A stretch of 64,000 nucleotides of DNA from an uncultured Oscillospiraceae bacterium. Its GTDB lineage: Bacteria; Bacillota; Clostridia; Oscillospirales; Oscillospiraceae. A program made the position numbers and the translations under genes. Location: assembly GCA_947624985.1 (NCBI GenBank), contig CANQMO010000008.1:35410-99409 (forward strand). The letters are read 5' to 3'. Shown here in pieces: positions 33,229-40,634 of the stretch; position 1 is the first letter of the stretch, and each line of letters begins with the position of its first letter. The notes under the pieces were generated by a model that was not told the DNA's origin, did no database searches, and worked only from the letters and a program-made list of their open reading frames with translations.

Positions 33229-33257
33229 AAAATACCATACGCTCAACCAATTGTCAA
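33229..33257 (-). promoter_or_regulatory. Promoter of the LacI-family gene
   Basis: On the minus strand, TTGACA (33257-33252), a 17-base spacer, then TATTTT (33234-33229). It supports translation starting at 33186 rather than 33246. Confidence 0.65.
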
Positions 33258-33307
33258 CGGGGGAAACCAGCTTTCCCCGCGGATCGCGGGCAATAGGATG
33301 GAATTGG

Positions 33308-33321
33308 TAAAAACGTTATGA
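33308..33321. promoter_or_regulatory. LacI operator candidate 1
   Basis: TAAAAACGTTATGA, a degenerate match to the inferred local consensus TCGAAACGTTTCGA with an ACGT centre. It is the weakest of three sites. Confidence 0.35.
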
Positions 33322-33330
33322 TAAATCAAC

Positions 33331-33344
33331 AAAAAACGTTTCGA
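33331..33344. promoter_or_regulatory. LacI operator candidate 2
   Basis: AAAAAACGTTTCGA: the right half CGTTTCGA is perfect. It sits just upstream of the cassette -35 box, 23 bp from site 1. Confidence 0.45.
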
Positions 33345-33365
33345 TATTTTATGGACAATTCCAAA

Positions 33366-33394
33366 TTGACAAATAAGAAAAGGGGGAGTATTGT
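33366..33394 (+). promoter_or_regulatory. Promoter of the kinase-SIS-MBL-ABC cassette
   Basis: TTGACA (33366-33371), a 17-base spacer, then TATTGT (33389-33394), 43 bases before the kinase GTG. Operator candidate 3 covers the expected transcription start region. Confidence 0.65.
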
Positions 33395-33406
33395 AAAACT
33401 AGCTAG

Positions 33407-33420
33407 TCGAAACGATTTTA
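33407..33420. promoter_or_regulatory. LacI operator candidate 3 at the transcription start
   Basis: TCGAAACGATTTTA: the left half TCGAAACG is perfect. It lies directly downstream of the -10 box, a classical repression position. Confidence 0.45.
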
Positions 33421-33436
33421 CATAGGGGGTCTCATT

Positions 33437-34447
33437 GTGAATATTACCCAGCCGCGTATCCTGGTGGTAGGCAGCTTTGTATTGGATCAGTTTGCGGTGA
33501 CCGGCGTTCTGCCCGAGCTGGGGCAGACGGTGCTGGGGCGCGGTTACAGGACCTCGCCCGGCGGGAAGGGCGCCAATCAGGCCGTGCAGCTGGCGCGCCT
33601 GGGCGCGCGCGTGACGATGGTCGGCAAGGTGGGCCGCGACATCAATGGCGGCGTGCTGCGCGGCGCCTGTGAGCGGGAGGGCGTCGATGTGAGCCATGTG
33701 ATGGTCGACCCGGAGGAGGCCTCCGGCTGCGGGTTCATCATCCTGAAGGAGGATGAGGATGGACAGCGGCAAAACTGTATCATCGTCCTGCCCGGCTCCA
33801 ATATGACGATCACCAGGGAGGACGTGGCCTTTCTCCGGCAGGAGATAGGCGGCTATGATATGGTGCTGCTCCAGCTGGAGATCCCGATGGAGGTCAACCG
33901 GTTCGTGGTCGAGTGTGCCCATGCGGCCGGCGTGCCGGTCATGCTCAACCCGGCGCCCAGCGACAGCATCCCCCCGGAGATCCTGCAAAAGCTGACGTAC
34001 ATATCGCCCAATGAGACGGAGGCAGCGGCTCTGACAGGGGGAGAGAAGCTGCGGGACGCGAACGGCCTGGACCCGGACAGGGTGATGTCCGCGGCGGCGG
34101 CGCTCATGCGGACGGGCGCGGAGAACGTCATCATCACGCTGGGGGAAGACGGCGCCTGTTTCGCCGGCGGGGGCAGGAGCTTTATCCAGCCCTGCGTCAG
34201 CGGCGTCACCGCGGTGGACCCCACGGCGGCCGGAGACTCCTTCGTAGGTTCGTTCTGCTACGCCAAATGTATAGGGATGCCGGACGAGGCGGCGGTGATC
34301 TTCGCCAGCCACGCGGCGGCCATCACCGTGTCGGCGGCCGGGTCCATGCCGTCGCTGCCGGATCTGGCGGCGGTGAAGGCTCTGCTGGAGAGCAGAGGCC
34401 TCTCATTTGAACAGCTTTGCGGGAGGGAAGATCATGCCGAGGACTGA
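33437..34447 (+). CDS. PfkB/ribokinase-family carbohydrate kinase
   Basis: 336 residues, start GTG at 33437 after AGGGGGT. PfkB signature 1 is RTSPGGKGANQAVQLARLG, almost as in RbsK. Signature 2 is DPTAAGDSFVGSF, where AAGD forms the anion hole and the Asp is the catalytic base; RbsK also has AAGD. SPNETEAAALTG and ITLGEDGA are the usual nucleotide-side motifs. It likely phosphorylates the imported sugar at its terminal hydroxyl. It is first in the cassette and overlaps the SIS gene by 14 bases. A D-pentose is favoured because the importer is also ribose-type, but this is inference. Confidence 0.9.
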   Translation: MNITQPRILVVGSFVLDQFAVTGVLPELGQTVLGRGYRTSPGGKGANQAVQLARLGARVTMVGKVGRDINGGVLRGACEREGVDVSHVMVDPEEASGCGFIILKEDEDGQRQNCIIVLPGSNMTITREDVAFLRQEIGGYDMVLLQLEIPMEVNRFVVECAHAAGVPVMLNPAPSDSIPPEILQKLTYISPNETEAAALTGGEKLRDANGLDPDRVMSAAAALMRTGAENVIITLGEDGACFAGGGRSFIQPCVSGVTAVDPTAAGDSFVGSFCYAKCIGMPDEAAVIFASHAAAITVSAAGSMPSLPDLAAVKALLESRGLSFEQLCGREDHAED

Positions 34448-35045
34448 AAAAAACGCGGCGCTGGAGCACTTTCTGGTTGCTGCCGGCAGCGAAATGGGCA
34501 GGATGATAGAGGATATATCCACCGAGGATATCCTGGCGGCGGCGGATCGGATCATCGCCTGCCGGGAAAGAGGAGGCCGCGTTCACGTCTCTGGTATCGG
34601 AAAGCCCGGCCATGTGGCCGGATACGCCGCCTCTCTGCTCTCGTCCACCGGCACGCCCAGCTATGTGCTGGACGGGACGGAGGCGGTGCACGGGTCGTCC
34701 GGGCAGACGCTGCCCGGGGATGTGGTCGTTGTCATCTCCAACAGCGGCGAGACGGCGGAGATGAAGGCCACGGTGACCACCCTCAAGGCAAACGGCTGCC
34801 AGATCATTGGCGTGAGCAGCCGGAATGATTCCTGGCTGGCCCGGGAGAGCGATTCGTTCCTCTTCGCGGGCGTCAAGGAGGAGGGCGGCCCGCTTGACCG
34901 GGCGCCCCGCCTGTCGGTGCTGAGCGAGACCTTTGTGATCCAGGCGCTCAGCGTGGTGTTGCAGGCGCACTATGGCATTACACCGCAGCAGTATGTGAAA
35001 TGGCACCCGGGCGGAGCGCTTGGAAAGCTCCGCGAGGGTGAGTGA
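34434..35045 (+). CDS. SIS-domain sugar-phosphate isomerase, KdsD/GutQ (arabinose-5-phosphate isomerase)-like, no CBS domains
   Basis: 203 residues from the ATG at 34434 (GGGAGGGAAG upstream). The sequence follows the SIS part of arabinose-5-phosphate isomerases: SGIGKPGHVAGYAASLLSST, TEAVHGSSGQTLPGD, VVVISNSGETAEM, and the C-terminal KWHPGGALGK. The Lys, two His and Glu positions conserved in KdsD-type enzymes are all present. Full-length KdsD has a CBS pair after this; here the protein stops, like short SIS-only forms. The predicted reaction is aldose-5-phosphate to ketose-5-phosphate interconversion. A hexose-phosphate isomerase role is the main alternative. Confidence 0.82.
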   Translation: MPRTEKNAALEHFLVAAGSEMGRMIEDISTEDILAAADRIIACRERGGRVHVSGIGKPGHVAGYAASLLSSTGTPSYVLDGTEAVHGSSGQTLPGDVVVVISNSGETAEMKATVTTLKANGCQIIGVSSRNDSWLARESDSFLFAGVKEEGGPLDRAPRLSVLSETFVIQALSVVLQAHYGITPQQYVKWHPGGALGKLREGE

Positions 35046-35063
35046 GCGAAAGGAGGAGCGGTC

Positions 35064-35816
35064 ATGGAAGATCAGTGGGAACTGACGTTGATCCAGTGCG
35101 GACGTATCACGGCCAACACCAACGCGCCGCTTCTGGGACGGGAGCCCGGCGCGCCGGTAGAGCTGCCGATCTGGATGGGGGCTGTGACGGACGGGAAGGT
35201 CAGGGTACTGATCGACACCGGTATCGGAGAGGACCTGGACGAGATCGTCGCCGGTCCGGAGCCCAACTGCTTGCAGGAGCCCGGCGAGCATACGGCCGCG
35301 GCGCTGAAGCGGGCCGTGGGCTGGGGACCGGAGGATGTGGACATAGTGATCAACACACACCTGCACTACGATCACTGCGGCGGCAACCGCCTTTTCAGCA
35401 ACGCCAGGTTCTATGTGCAGCGCCGGGAGTGGGAGGCGGCGAAGGACCCCAAGGGGGACACGGCCTACCTGTACTGGCCCAAGTATTTGTCCGGACCCGA
35501 TATGCCCCCGGAGCGGTGGGTATTATTGGATGGGGAGAAGGAGCTGCTTCCGGGTCTGCGGGTGTTCCCGACGCCGGGGCACACGCCGGGACATCAGAGC
35601 GTTCTGCTCAGCACCGGGGACGGGGCCCTTTGCTATGTGGGCGACGCGGTCTCCGTGCTGGAGAATCTCACGGAGGATGTGGTGACAAGCATCCATGTCG
35701 ATCCGGAGCAGAGCCTGAAAAGCTACGCGGAGATACGCCGGCGCGCCGATCAGGTGATCCCCGGCCACGATTACCGTCTGCGGGAATACTCGCACGGAGG
35801 GTTTGTTCTGAAATAG
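35064..35816 (+). CDS. Metallo-beta-lactamase-fold hydrolase, N-acyl-homoserine-lactonase-like
   Basis: 250 residues. The zinc motif THLHYDHCGG (HxHxDH) near residue 98 is followed by PTPGHTPGHQSV, the aspartate of YVGDAVS and the late histidine of IPGHDY, so both metal sites are complete. Similarity in layout is to AHL-lactonase-type members, a group that also contains lactonases and esterases of metabolic function. Inside a sugar operon, opening a sugar lactone or hydrolysing an ester of the substrate is more plausible than quorum quenching. AAAGGAGGAGC precedes the ATG. The longer overlapping ORF in the track (35042-35869) is a shadow. Confidence 0.85.
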   Translation: MEDQWELTLIQCGRITANTNAPLLGREPGAPVELPIWMGAVTDGKVRVLIDTGIGEDLDEIVAGPEPNCLQEPGEHTAAALKRAVGWGPEDVDIVINTHLHYDHCGGNRLFSNARFYVQRREWEAAKDPKGDTAYLYWPKYLSGPDMPPERWVLLDGEKELLPGLRVFPTPGHTPGHQSVLLSTGDGALCYVGDAVSVLENLTEDVVTSIHVDPEQSLKSYAEIRRRADQVIPGHDYRLREYSHGGFVLK

Positions 35817-35868
35817 ACAGGACAGAGCTGTCTATAAAGAAAATACATTTTAAAAGGAGAACGAAGTG

Positions 35869-36999
35869 ATGAAACGAGTCAAACTACTTAGTCTGGTGCT
35901 TGCCGTGATCGCCGTGATGTCCCTGTGCACCGGCTTCACCGCCGCACGGGACGCGGAAGACACCAGGGTCCCTGAGGGCGGATTCAAGATCGCCTGTAGT
36001 ACAGGCATGGGCGGCAACACCTGGGTGGCGCAGTACAACGAGGACTTCACCCAGCATTGCGAGGAGTACAAGGAGATGGGTCTGGTCTCCGACTATCAGA
36101 TCGTCAACACCAACGCCGACCTGACCGAGCAGATCAACCAGTGCACGGCTCTGATCAACAGCGGCATAGACTGCCTGATCCTGTGGCCCGCCTCCACCAG
36201 CGGTGTGCAGCCCATCATCGAGCTCGCCAAGGCCAACGATGTTCTGGTGATCATCAACAACGACCCGGCGGCTTTTGAGGGCACCTACTGCGTCTGCGGC
36301 AACACCACCAAGTTCAGCGAGATCCTGACCAGGTGGCTGGCCACGGAGCTTGACGGGAAGGGCAACATCGTCCGCATCGAGGGCATGGCCGGCAACAACA
36401 GCAACGAGCTGCGCGTGCCCGTGGAGGACGAGGTCCTGGCCGAGTATCCCGACATCGTGACCCTGGCCAGCGGCAACGGCAACTATTCCCAGACGGTCGC
36501 CCAGGAGGTCATGACCACCTATCTGTCCACTTACGGCGACAAGATCGACGGCGTTTTGGCGCAGGATGTGATGGGCGACGGCATCCTCAAGGCTTACAAG
36601 AACGCCGGCGTCACGCCCACCCTGATGACGGGCGACTATCTGAAGAGCTATCTGAAGGCGTGGAAGGAGACTCCCGGGCTGCGGTCCTGCTCTGTGACCT
36701 ATGACGCGTATATCGGCTGCACGGCTCTGGACGTGGCCATCAACCTGTTGCAGGGAAAGACCTTCAAGGATGAGGTCCTGCAGGCCAACCCGGCCGACCC
36801 CTCTCTCATCAATTCCATCGTCGTTGACCCGGCGTATGTGGTCACGCTGGAAGGGGATCAGGACGCTCCCTGGATGGAGGGTCTGACCAGCAAGGCTATC
36901 ACCCTGGACGAGGCGCTTGAGCTTTTGGAGGACAAGGACGACACGGCGGCTCTGGACGGCGGCCTGTCAACGGAGGAAGTCAACGCGCTGTTCGAGTAA
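35869..36999 (+). CDS. Sugar ABC transporter substrate-binding protein (ribose type)
   Basis: 376 residues from the ATG at 35869; the GTG directly before it is the alternative. AAGGAGA lies about 9 bases upstream. A signal peptide (KLLSLVLAVIAVMSLCTGFT) is followed by a type I periplasmic binding fold: IACSTGMGGNTWVAQYNEDF, LINSGIDCLILWPAS, NNDPAAF. It delivers sugar to the permeases encoded downstream. No canonical lipobox is visible: the SLC is followed by TG, not by a second cysteine. The C-terminal ~60 residues are an acidic extension not needed for the fold. A stable hairpin follows the stop codon. Confidence 0.9.
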   Translation: MKRVKLLSLVLAVIAVMSLCTGFTAARDAEDTRVPEGGFKIACSTGMGGNTWVAQYNEDFTQHCEEYKEMGLVSDYQIVNTNADLTEQINQCTALINSGIDCLILWPASTSGVQPIIELAKANDVLVIINNDPAAFEGTYCVCGNTTKFSEILTRWLATELDGKGNIVRIEGMAGNNSNELRVPVEDEVLAEYPDIVTLASGNGNYSQTVAQEVMTTYLSTYGDKIDGVLAQDVMGDGILKAYKNAGVTPTLMTGDYLKSYLKAWKETPGLRSCSVTYDAYIGCTALDVAINLLQGKTFKDEVLQANPADPSLINSIVVDPAYVVTLEGDQDAPWMEGLTSKAITLDEALELLEDKDDTAALDGGLSTEEVNALFE

Positions 37000-37016
37000 C
37001 GGCGGTATCCCGGCAA

Positions 37017-37044
37017 GGGGGTCGCGGGTATTCCCGCGATCCCC
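37017..37044 (+). other. Hairpin between binding-protein and ATPase genes
   Basis: GGGGGTCGCGGG-TATT-CCCGCGATCCCC, a 12-bp stem with one wobble pair and no U-tract. It probably protects the upstream binding-protein mRNA and tempers transporter expression. Confidence 0.65.
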
Positions 37045-37076
37045 GGGACCTACGCACCGGCGAAAGGAAATTCGAT

Positions 37077-38570
37077 ATGATCGTAGAATGCAGGAATATT
37101 TCCAAATCATTTGGCGGCATCCACGCATTGAAAAATGCGAGCCTGACACTGAACGACGGAGAGATCAGGGCGCTCCTGGGCGGGAACGGGTCCGGGAAAT
37201 CGACTCTGATCAAAGTTGCGTCCGGCCTGATCCGTGCCGACGCGGGGGAGATATTCATTGACGGCAAGCCGGCGAAGATCACGTCGCCCAAGGCGTCCAA
37301 GCGGCTGGGGATCGTGTCCACGGCCCAGGAGCTGAGCATCCTGCCCAACCTGACGGTGGGAGAGAACATCACCCTGTGCTCGATCCCAAGGCGGAGGACC
37401 GGTCTGGTGGACCGGGGAGCGATCCGGGCCAGGAGCCTGGCGGTGCTGGAGAAGCTGGGTATCGCCGACGTCATCGACACGCCGGTGGGAAGTCTGCCGG
37501 TGAACAAGCAGTACCTCATAGAGTTTGCCAAGGCAATGTATCAGAGCTTTGACATCCTGCTCATCGACGAGATCACATCGGCTCTGTACCGGGAGGATGT
37601 GGCGGTCGTCAGGAGCATTCTGAACGAATACAGGGCCCAGGGAAAGATTATCCTTCTGATCTCTCACCGGCTTCAGGAGATATATGATATGTGCGACAGC
37701 GTCACGGTCATGCGCAACGGTGAGATCATCGAAACATGCGATCTTCAGACCGCCGACGAGCAATATCTGCTGTCCCTCATGATCGGCGAGGACTACCGCG
37801 GCGTTCGTGAGAGCGACCGGTCCGAACACGCCGGAGAGCTGTCACAGGAGGCGTTCATCACCGTTTCCGGCCTGCCCATCCCCAAGTATGGCACGGCGGT
37901 GGACCTGACGGTCAGAAAAGGGGAGATCATCGGCGTGGCGGGCCTGCAGGGGCATGGACAGTCCGATATCGTCCGCGCGTTGCACGGTATGAACGGCCCG
38001 GTGCGTATCACCATGAACGGCAGCCCCGTCACGATAAAAGATCCGATCCAGGCCGTGAAGCACGGCATCGCCTTCGTGTCCGGGGACCGGGAGAACGAGG
38101 GCGCGTTCAAAAGACACGATCTGGCGGCTAATATCTCCGCGGTGTGCGATATCGTCCTGCGCCGGCGGCTGAACAGCGTGGAGGAGGCGCTCAGGAGCGT
38201 CAACACGAAATATGACTCCGAGCAGCAGAACATCACGTCCCTGTCCGGCGGCAATCAGCAGAAGGTGCTGTTCGGACGCTGGATGCAGACGCAGCCGCAG
38301 CTGCTGCTGGCGGACGACCCCTCCAAGGGTATCGATATGCAGGCGCGCGGTGAAATGCGCTCGCTGCTGTACTCCATGGCCGACCAGGGCACGGCGATGA
38401 TCATCGTCTCCAGCGATGAAGAGGAGCTGGCCCTGCTGTGCGCCGACAGGAGCAACGCGAAGGTCATCGTCATGTACGAGGGGCAGATCGTGCGGACTCT
38501 GCGGGGCGCCGAGGTCACAAGACAGAACATCACGGCGGCCACACTTGCGAACGGGGGGAAGAACGGATGA
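37077..38570 (+). CDS. Sugar ABC transporter ATP-binding protein (RbsA-like, two nucleotide-binding domains)
   Basis: 497 residues in two ABC domains. Domain 1 has an intact P-loop (GGNGSGKSTL) and Walker B glutamate (LLIDEITSAL), but the signature is LPVNKQ instead of an LSxGQ-like sequence. Domain 2 has a good signature (LSGGNQQKVLFGRW), a degenerate P-loop (GLQGHGQSDI) and DDPSKG in place of DEPTRG. One composite ATP site may therefore be inactive, as is known for this family. It couples ATP hydrolysis to import through the two permeases. It overlaps the first permease by ATGA. Confidence 0.9.
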   Translation: MIVECRNISKSFGGIHALKNASLTLNDGEIRALLGGNGSGKSTLIKVASGLIRADAGEIFIDGKPAKITSPKASKRLGIVSTAQELSILPNLTVGENITLCSIPRRRTGLVDRGAIRARSLAVLEKLGIADVIDTPVGSLPVNKQYLIEFAKAMYQSFDILLIDEITSALYREDVAVVRSILNEYRAQGKIILLISHRLQEIYDMCDSVTVMRNGEIIETCDLQTADEQYLLSLMIGEDYRGVRESDRSEHAGELSQEAFITVSGLPIPKYGTAVDLTVRKGEIIGVAGLQGHGQSDIVRALHGMNGPVRITMNGSPVTIKDPIQAVKHGIAFVSGDRENEGAFKRHDLAANISAVCDIVLRRRLNSVEEALRSVNTKYDSEQQNITSLSGGNQQKVLFGRWMQTQPQLLLADDPSKGIDMQARGEMRSLLYSMADQGTAMIIVSSDEEELALLCADRSNAKVIVMYEGQIVRTLRGAEVTRQNITAATLANGGKNG

Positions 38571-39559
38571 GAAGACCGCTTTCATACTATCTGCGGAAGC
38601 TGTTGAAATGGTCCGCGCTGCCGGCGTTTCTGCTGATGGCCGCGTCCTTTCTCATCGTGAAGTATCTCATCACGGGGACCAACATCAACGCCTCCTATAT
38701 CACGAGCTTTCTCAACACCAACACGGCGGTCATATGCATGAGTATCGGCGTGACGGCGGTGATCCTGACGGGGGGTATCGACATATCGCTGGGGGCGCTG
38801 GTCTCTCTGTGCAATGTGGTGGCGGTGCAGCTGATGATGCATGGGGTGCACTATCTGCCGGCGCTGATCATCGTGCTCCTGATGGCGGTGGCGGCCGGCG
38901 CGGTCAACGGCGCGGTGGTATCCTATCTGCATGTCCCGCCACTGCTGACCACCTTCGCCACCCAAACGGTCTTCGCCGGTCTGGCCCTGACGGTCATGCG
39001 GGTGCCGGGGGGCAGGATCGCCGGAGAGTGCACCAGCTTTTATTACGGAAAACTGTTCGGCTTCCTGCCGCCCACCATACTGTTCATCCTGGTGCCGGTG
39101 GTGATCTGGAAGATATACAGGCGCTCCCCGGAGGGGACGCGGCTGTACGCCGTGGGCTGTGACGAGGGGAAGGCGTTCCTGTCGGGGATCAATGTGGAGC
39201 GCTGCCGGATGTTTGCATACTGCTTCGCGGGCTTCTGCGCCGGCATGGGCGCCATAGCCTACACGTTTTATGTGAGCGCGGGCGACCCGGATCTGGGCAA
39301 CTCTCTGGATATGCGGGCCATCTCCGCCGCGGTCATCGGGGGCGTGTCCCTCTCCGGCGGCTACGGAGACGTGGCCGGGGGGATATTCGGCTGCCTGTTT
39401 TTCGGGATGTTGACCAATATGATCGTCTCTTTCAAGGTCAACGTCTTTACCCAGAACCTGCTGGAGGCGCTGATCCTTCTGGCGGGGGTGCTGATGGCCA
39501 TTGCGGTGCGCAACAGGAGCATGTCGCTCAAAGGAGGGCTGAAGCGTGAAGGACAGTAG
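38567..39559 (+). CDS. Sugar ABC transporter permease 1 (RbsC family)
   Basis: 330 residues from the ATG at 38567, which overlaps the ATPase stop. It is highly hydrophobic with about nine segments. The RbsC-type signature is CMSIGVTAVILTGGIDISLG, and the late loop has MRAISAAVIGGVSLSGGYGD. Two different permeases in one cassette suggest a heterodimeric channel, as in AI-2 and some pentose systems, whereas classical ribose importers use one RbsC. It ends with a 14-base overlap into permease 2. Confidence 0.9.
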   Translation: MRRPLSYYLRKLLKWSALPAFLLMAASFLIVKYLITGTNINASYITSFLNTNTAVICMSIGVTAVILTGGIDISLGALVSLCNVVAVQLMMHGVHYLPALIIVLLMAVAAGAVNGAVVSYLHVPPLLTTFATQTVFAGLALTVMRVPGGRIAGECTSFYYGKLFGFLPPTILFILVPVVIWKIYRRSPEGTRLYAVGCDEGKAFLSGINVERCRMFAYCFAGFCAGMGAIAYTFYVSAGDPDLGNSLDMRAISAAVIGGVSLSGGYGDVAGGIFGCLFFGMLTNMIVSFKVNVFTQNLLEALILLAGVLMAIAVRNRSMSLKGGLKREGQ

Positions 39560-40520
39560 GAAAACGCTGGGGAGAGCCGGAATGGACAGGCTCGCCATGT
39601 TCCTGCCCTCTGTGGGAGCGTCGATCGTTCTGATCGTGATCGGTCAGCTGATCGTGCCCGGGTTCATGTCCATCAACAACATCAGCAGTATCCTCATGAC
39701 TACCGGACTGCTGGGCATTATGACGATCGCCCAGAACACGGCCATCATGTCCGGCAACAACGGGATCGATCTGTCGGTGGGCTCCGTCGCCTCTCTGACG
39801 GCGGTGGTCTGCCCGCTCCTGGTGTCCGACACGGTGGGCGAGCTGCTGTTCGCCTTTCTGGTCGCGATGCTCATCGGCGTGGCGATCGGGCTGATGAACA
39901 GTGTGGGTATCCAGGCGTTCCGTATCCCGCCGCTGATCATGACGCTCATCATGGGCTCCGTGGTGGACGGGGCGAAGTTGTTCGTGACGAAGGGGTCTCC
40001 CGCCACCCGTATCAGCCCCATCCTGCAATCTGTCAGCGACCCGGTGATACAGCCGTTTCGTATCTTGACGATATTTGCGGTGATAATGGTCGTTCTGGCG
40101 GAACTGATGCTGCACCGGTCCCGGTTCGGCCGGGCGCTGCTGCTGACAGGGGACAACCCCGGCGCCGCCGCCATCTGCGGTATCAACACGAAGCTCGTCG
40201 GCGGCGCGGCCTACGCCATCTCCGGGGGCTTCGCCGGTATCATGGGACTGTTCCTGGCGGGCTACGCCGGGGCCACCACCATGAGCATGGGCAGCAGCTA
40301 CACGCTCCTGTCCGTGGCGGCCGTGGCGATAGGCGGCACCGATCTGGCGGGGGGCAAGGGCAGCTATGTGAGCTGTCTCGTGGGCGCGCTGGTGCTCACG
40401 GTCCTGACTACGATCCTCCAGGCGCTGAACGTGCAGGAGGGGGTCAGACTCATCGTCAAGGGGCTGATCCTGATCCTGATCATGGTGGTGAACATCTATT
40501 CCCACCGAAGAAAAAGCTGA
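39546..40520 (+). CDS. Sugar ABC transporter permease 2 (RbsC family)
   Basis: 324 residues, GTG start at 39546 preceded by AAAGGAGGG inside the end of permease 1. The family motif appears as QNTAIMSGNNGIDLSVGSVA and LSVAAVAIGGTDLAGGKGSY. It is paralogous to permease 1 but clearly divergent. It is the last gene of the cassette, followed by a strong terminator. Confidence 0.9.
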   Translation: MKDSRKTLGRAGMDRLAMFLPSVGASIVLIVIGQLIVPGFMSINNISSILMTTGLLGIMTIAQNTAIMSGNNGIDLSVGSVASLTAVVCPLLVSDTVGELLFAFLVAMLIGVAIGLMNSVGIQAFRIPPLIMTLIMGSVVDGAKLFVTKGSPATRISPILQSVSDPVIQPFRILTIFAVIMVVLAELMLHRSRFGRALLLTGDNPGAAAICGINTKLVGGAAYAISGGFAGIMGLFLAGYAGATTMSMGSSYTLLSVAAVAIGGTDLAGGKGSYVSCLVGALVLTVLTTILQALNVQEGVRLIVKGLILILIMVVNIYSHRRKS

Positions 40521-40531
40521 GACACAGTCCG

Positions 40532-40566
40532 AGCCTGTCTGCGCGACGCGCAGACAGGCTTCTTTA
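40532..40566 (+). terminator. Terminator of the sugar ABC cassette
   Basis: AGCCTGTCTGCG-CGACG-CGCAGACAGGCT, a perfect 12-bp stem followed by TCTTTATA. Confidence 0.8.
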
Positions 40567-40581
40567 TATATGGAGGGAAAA

Positions 40582-40610
40582 TTGACAAAGGGGCGGGGAA
40601 GCTCTATACT
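40582..40610 (+). promoter_or_regulatory. Promoter of the rRNA/tRNA methylase-dprA-topA block
   Basis: TTGACA (40582-40587), a 17-base spacer, TATACT (40605-40610), 25 bases before the methyltransferase ATG. Confidence 0.8.
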
Positions 40611-40634
40611 GTGTAAAAAACCGGGGAGAAGGAA

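Noticed and set aside
35042-35869. 275-residue plus-strand ORF overlapping the metallo-beta-lactamase gene
   Set aside because: Alternative frame of a gene with complete zinc motifs; its translation is R/G-rich and featureless.
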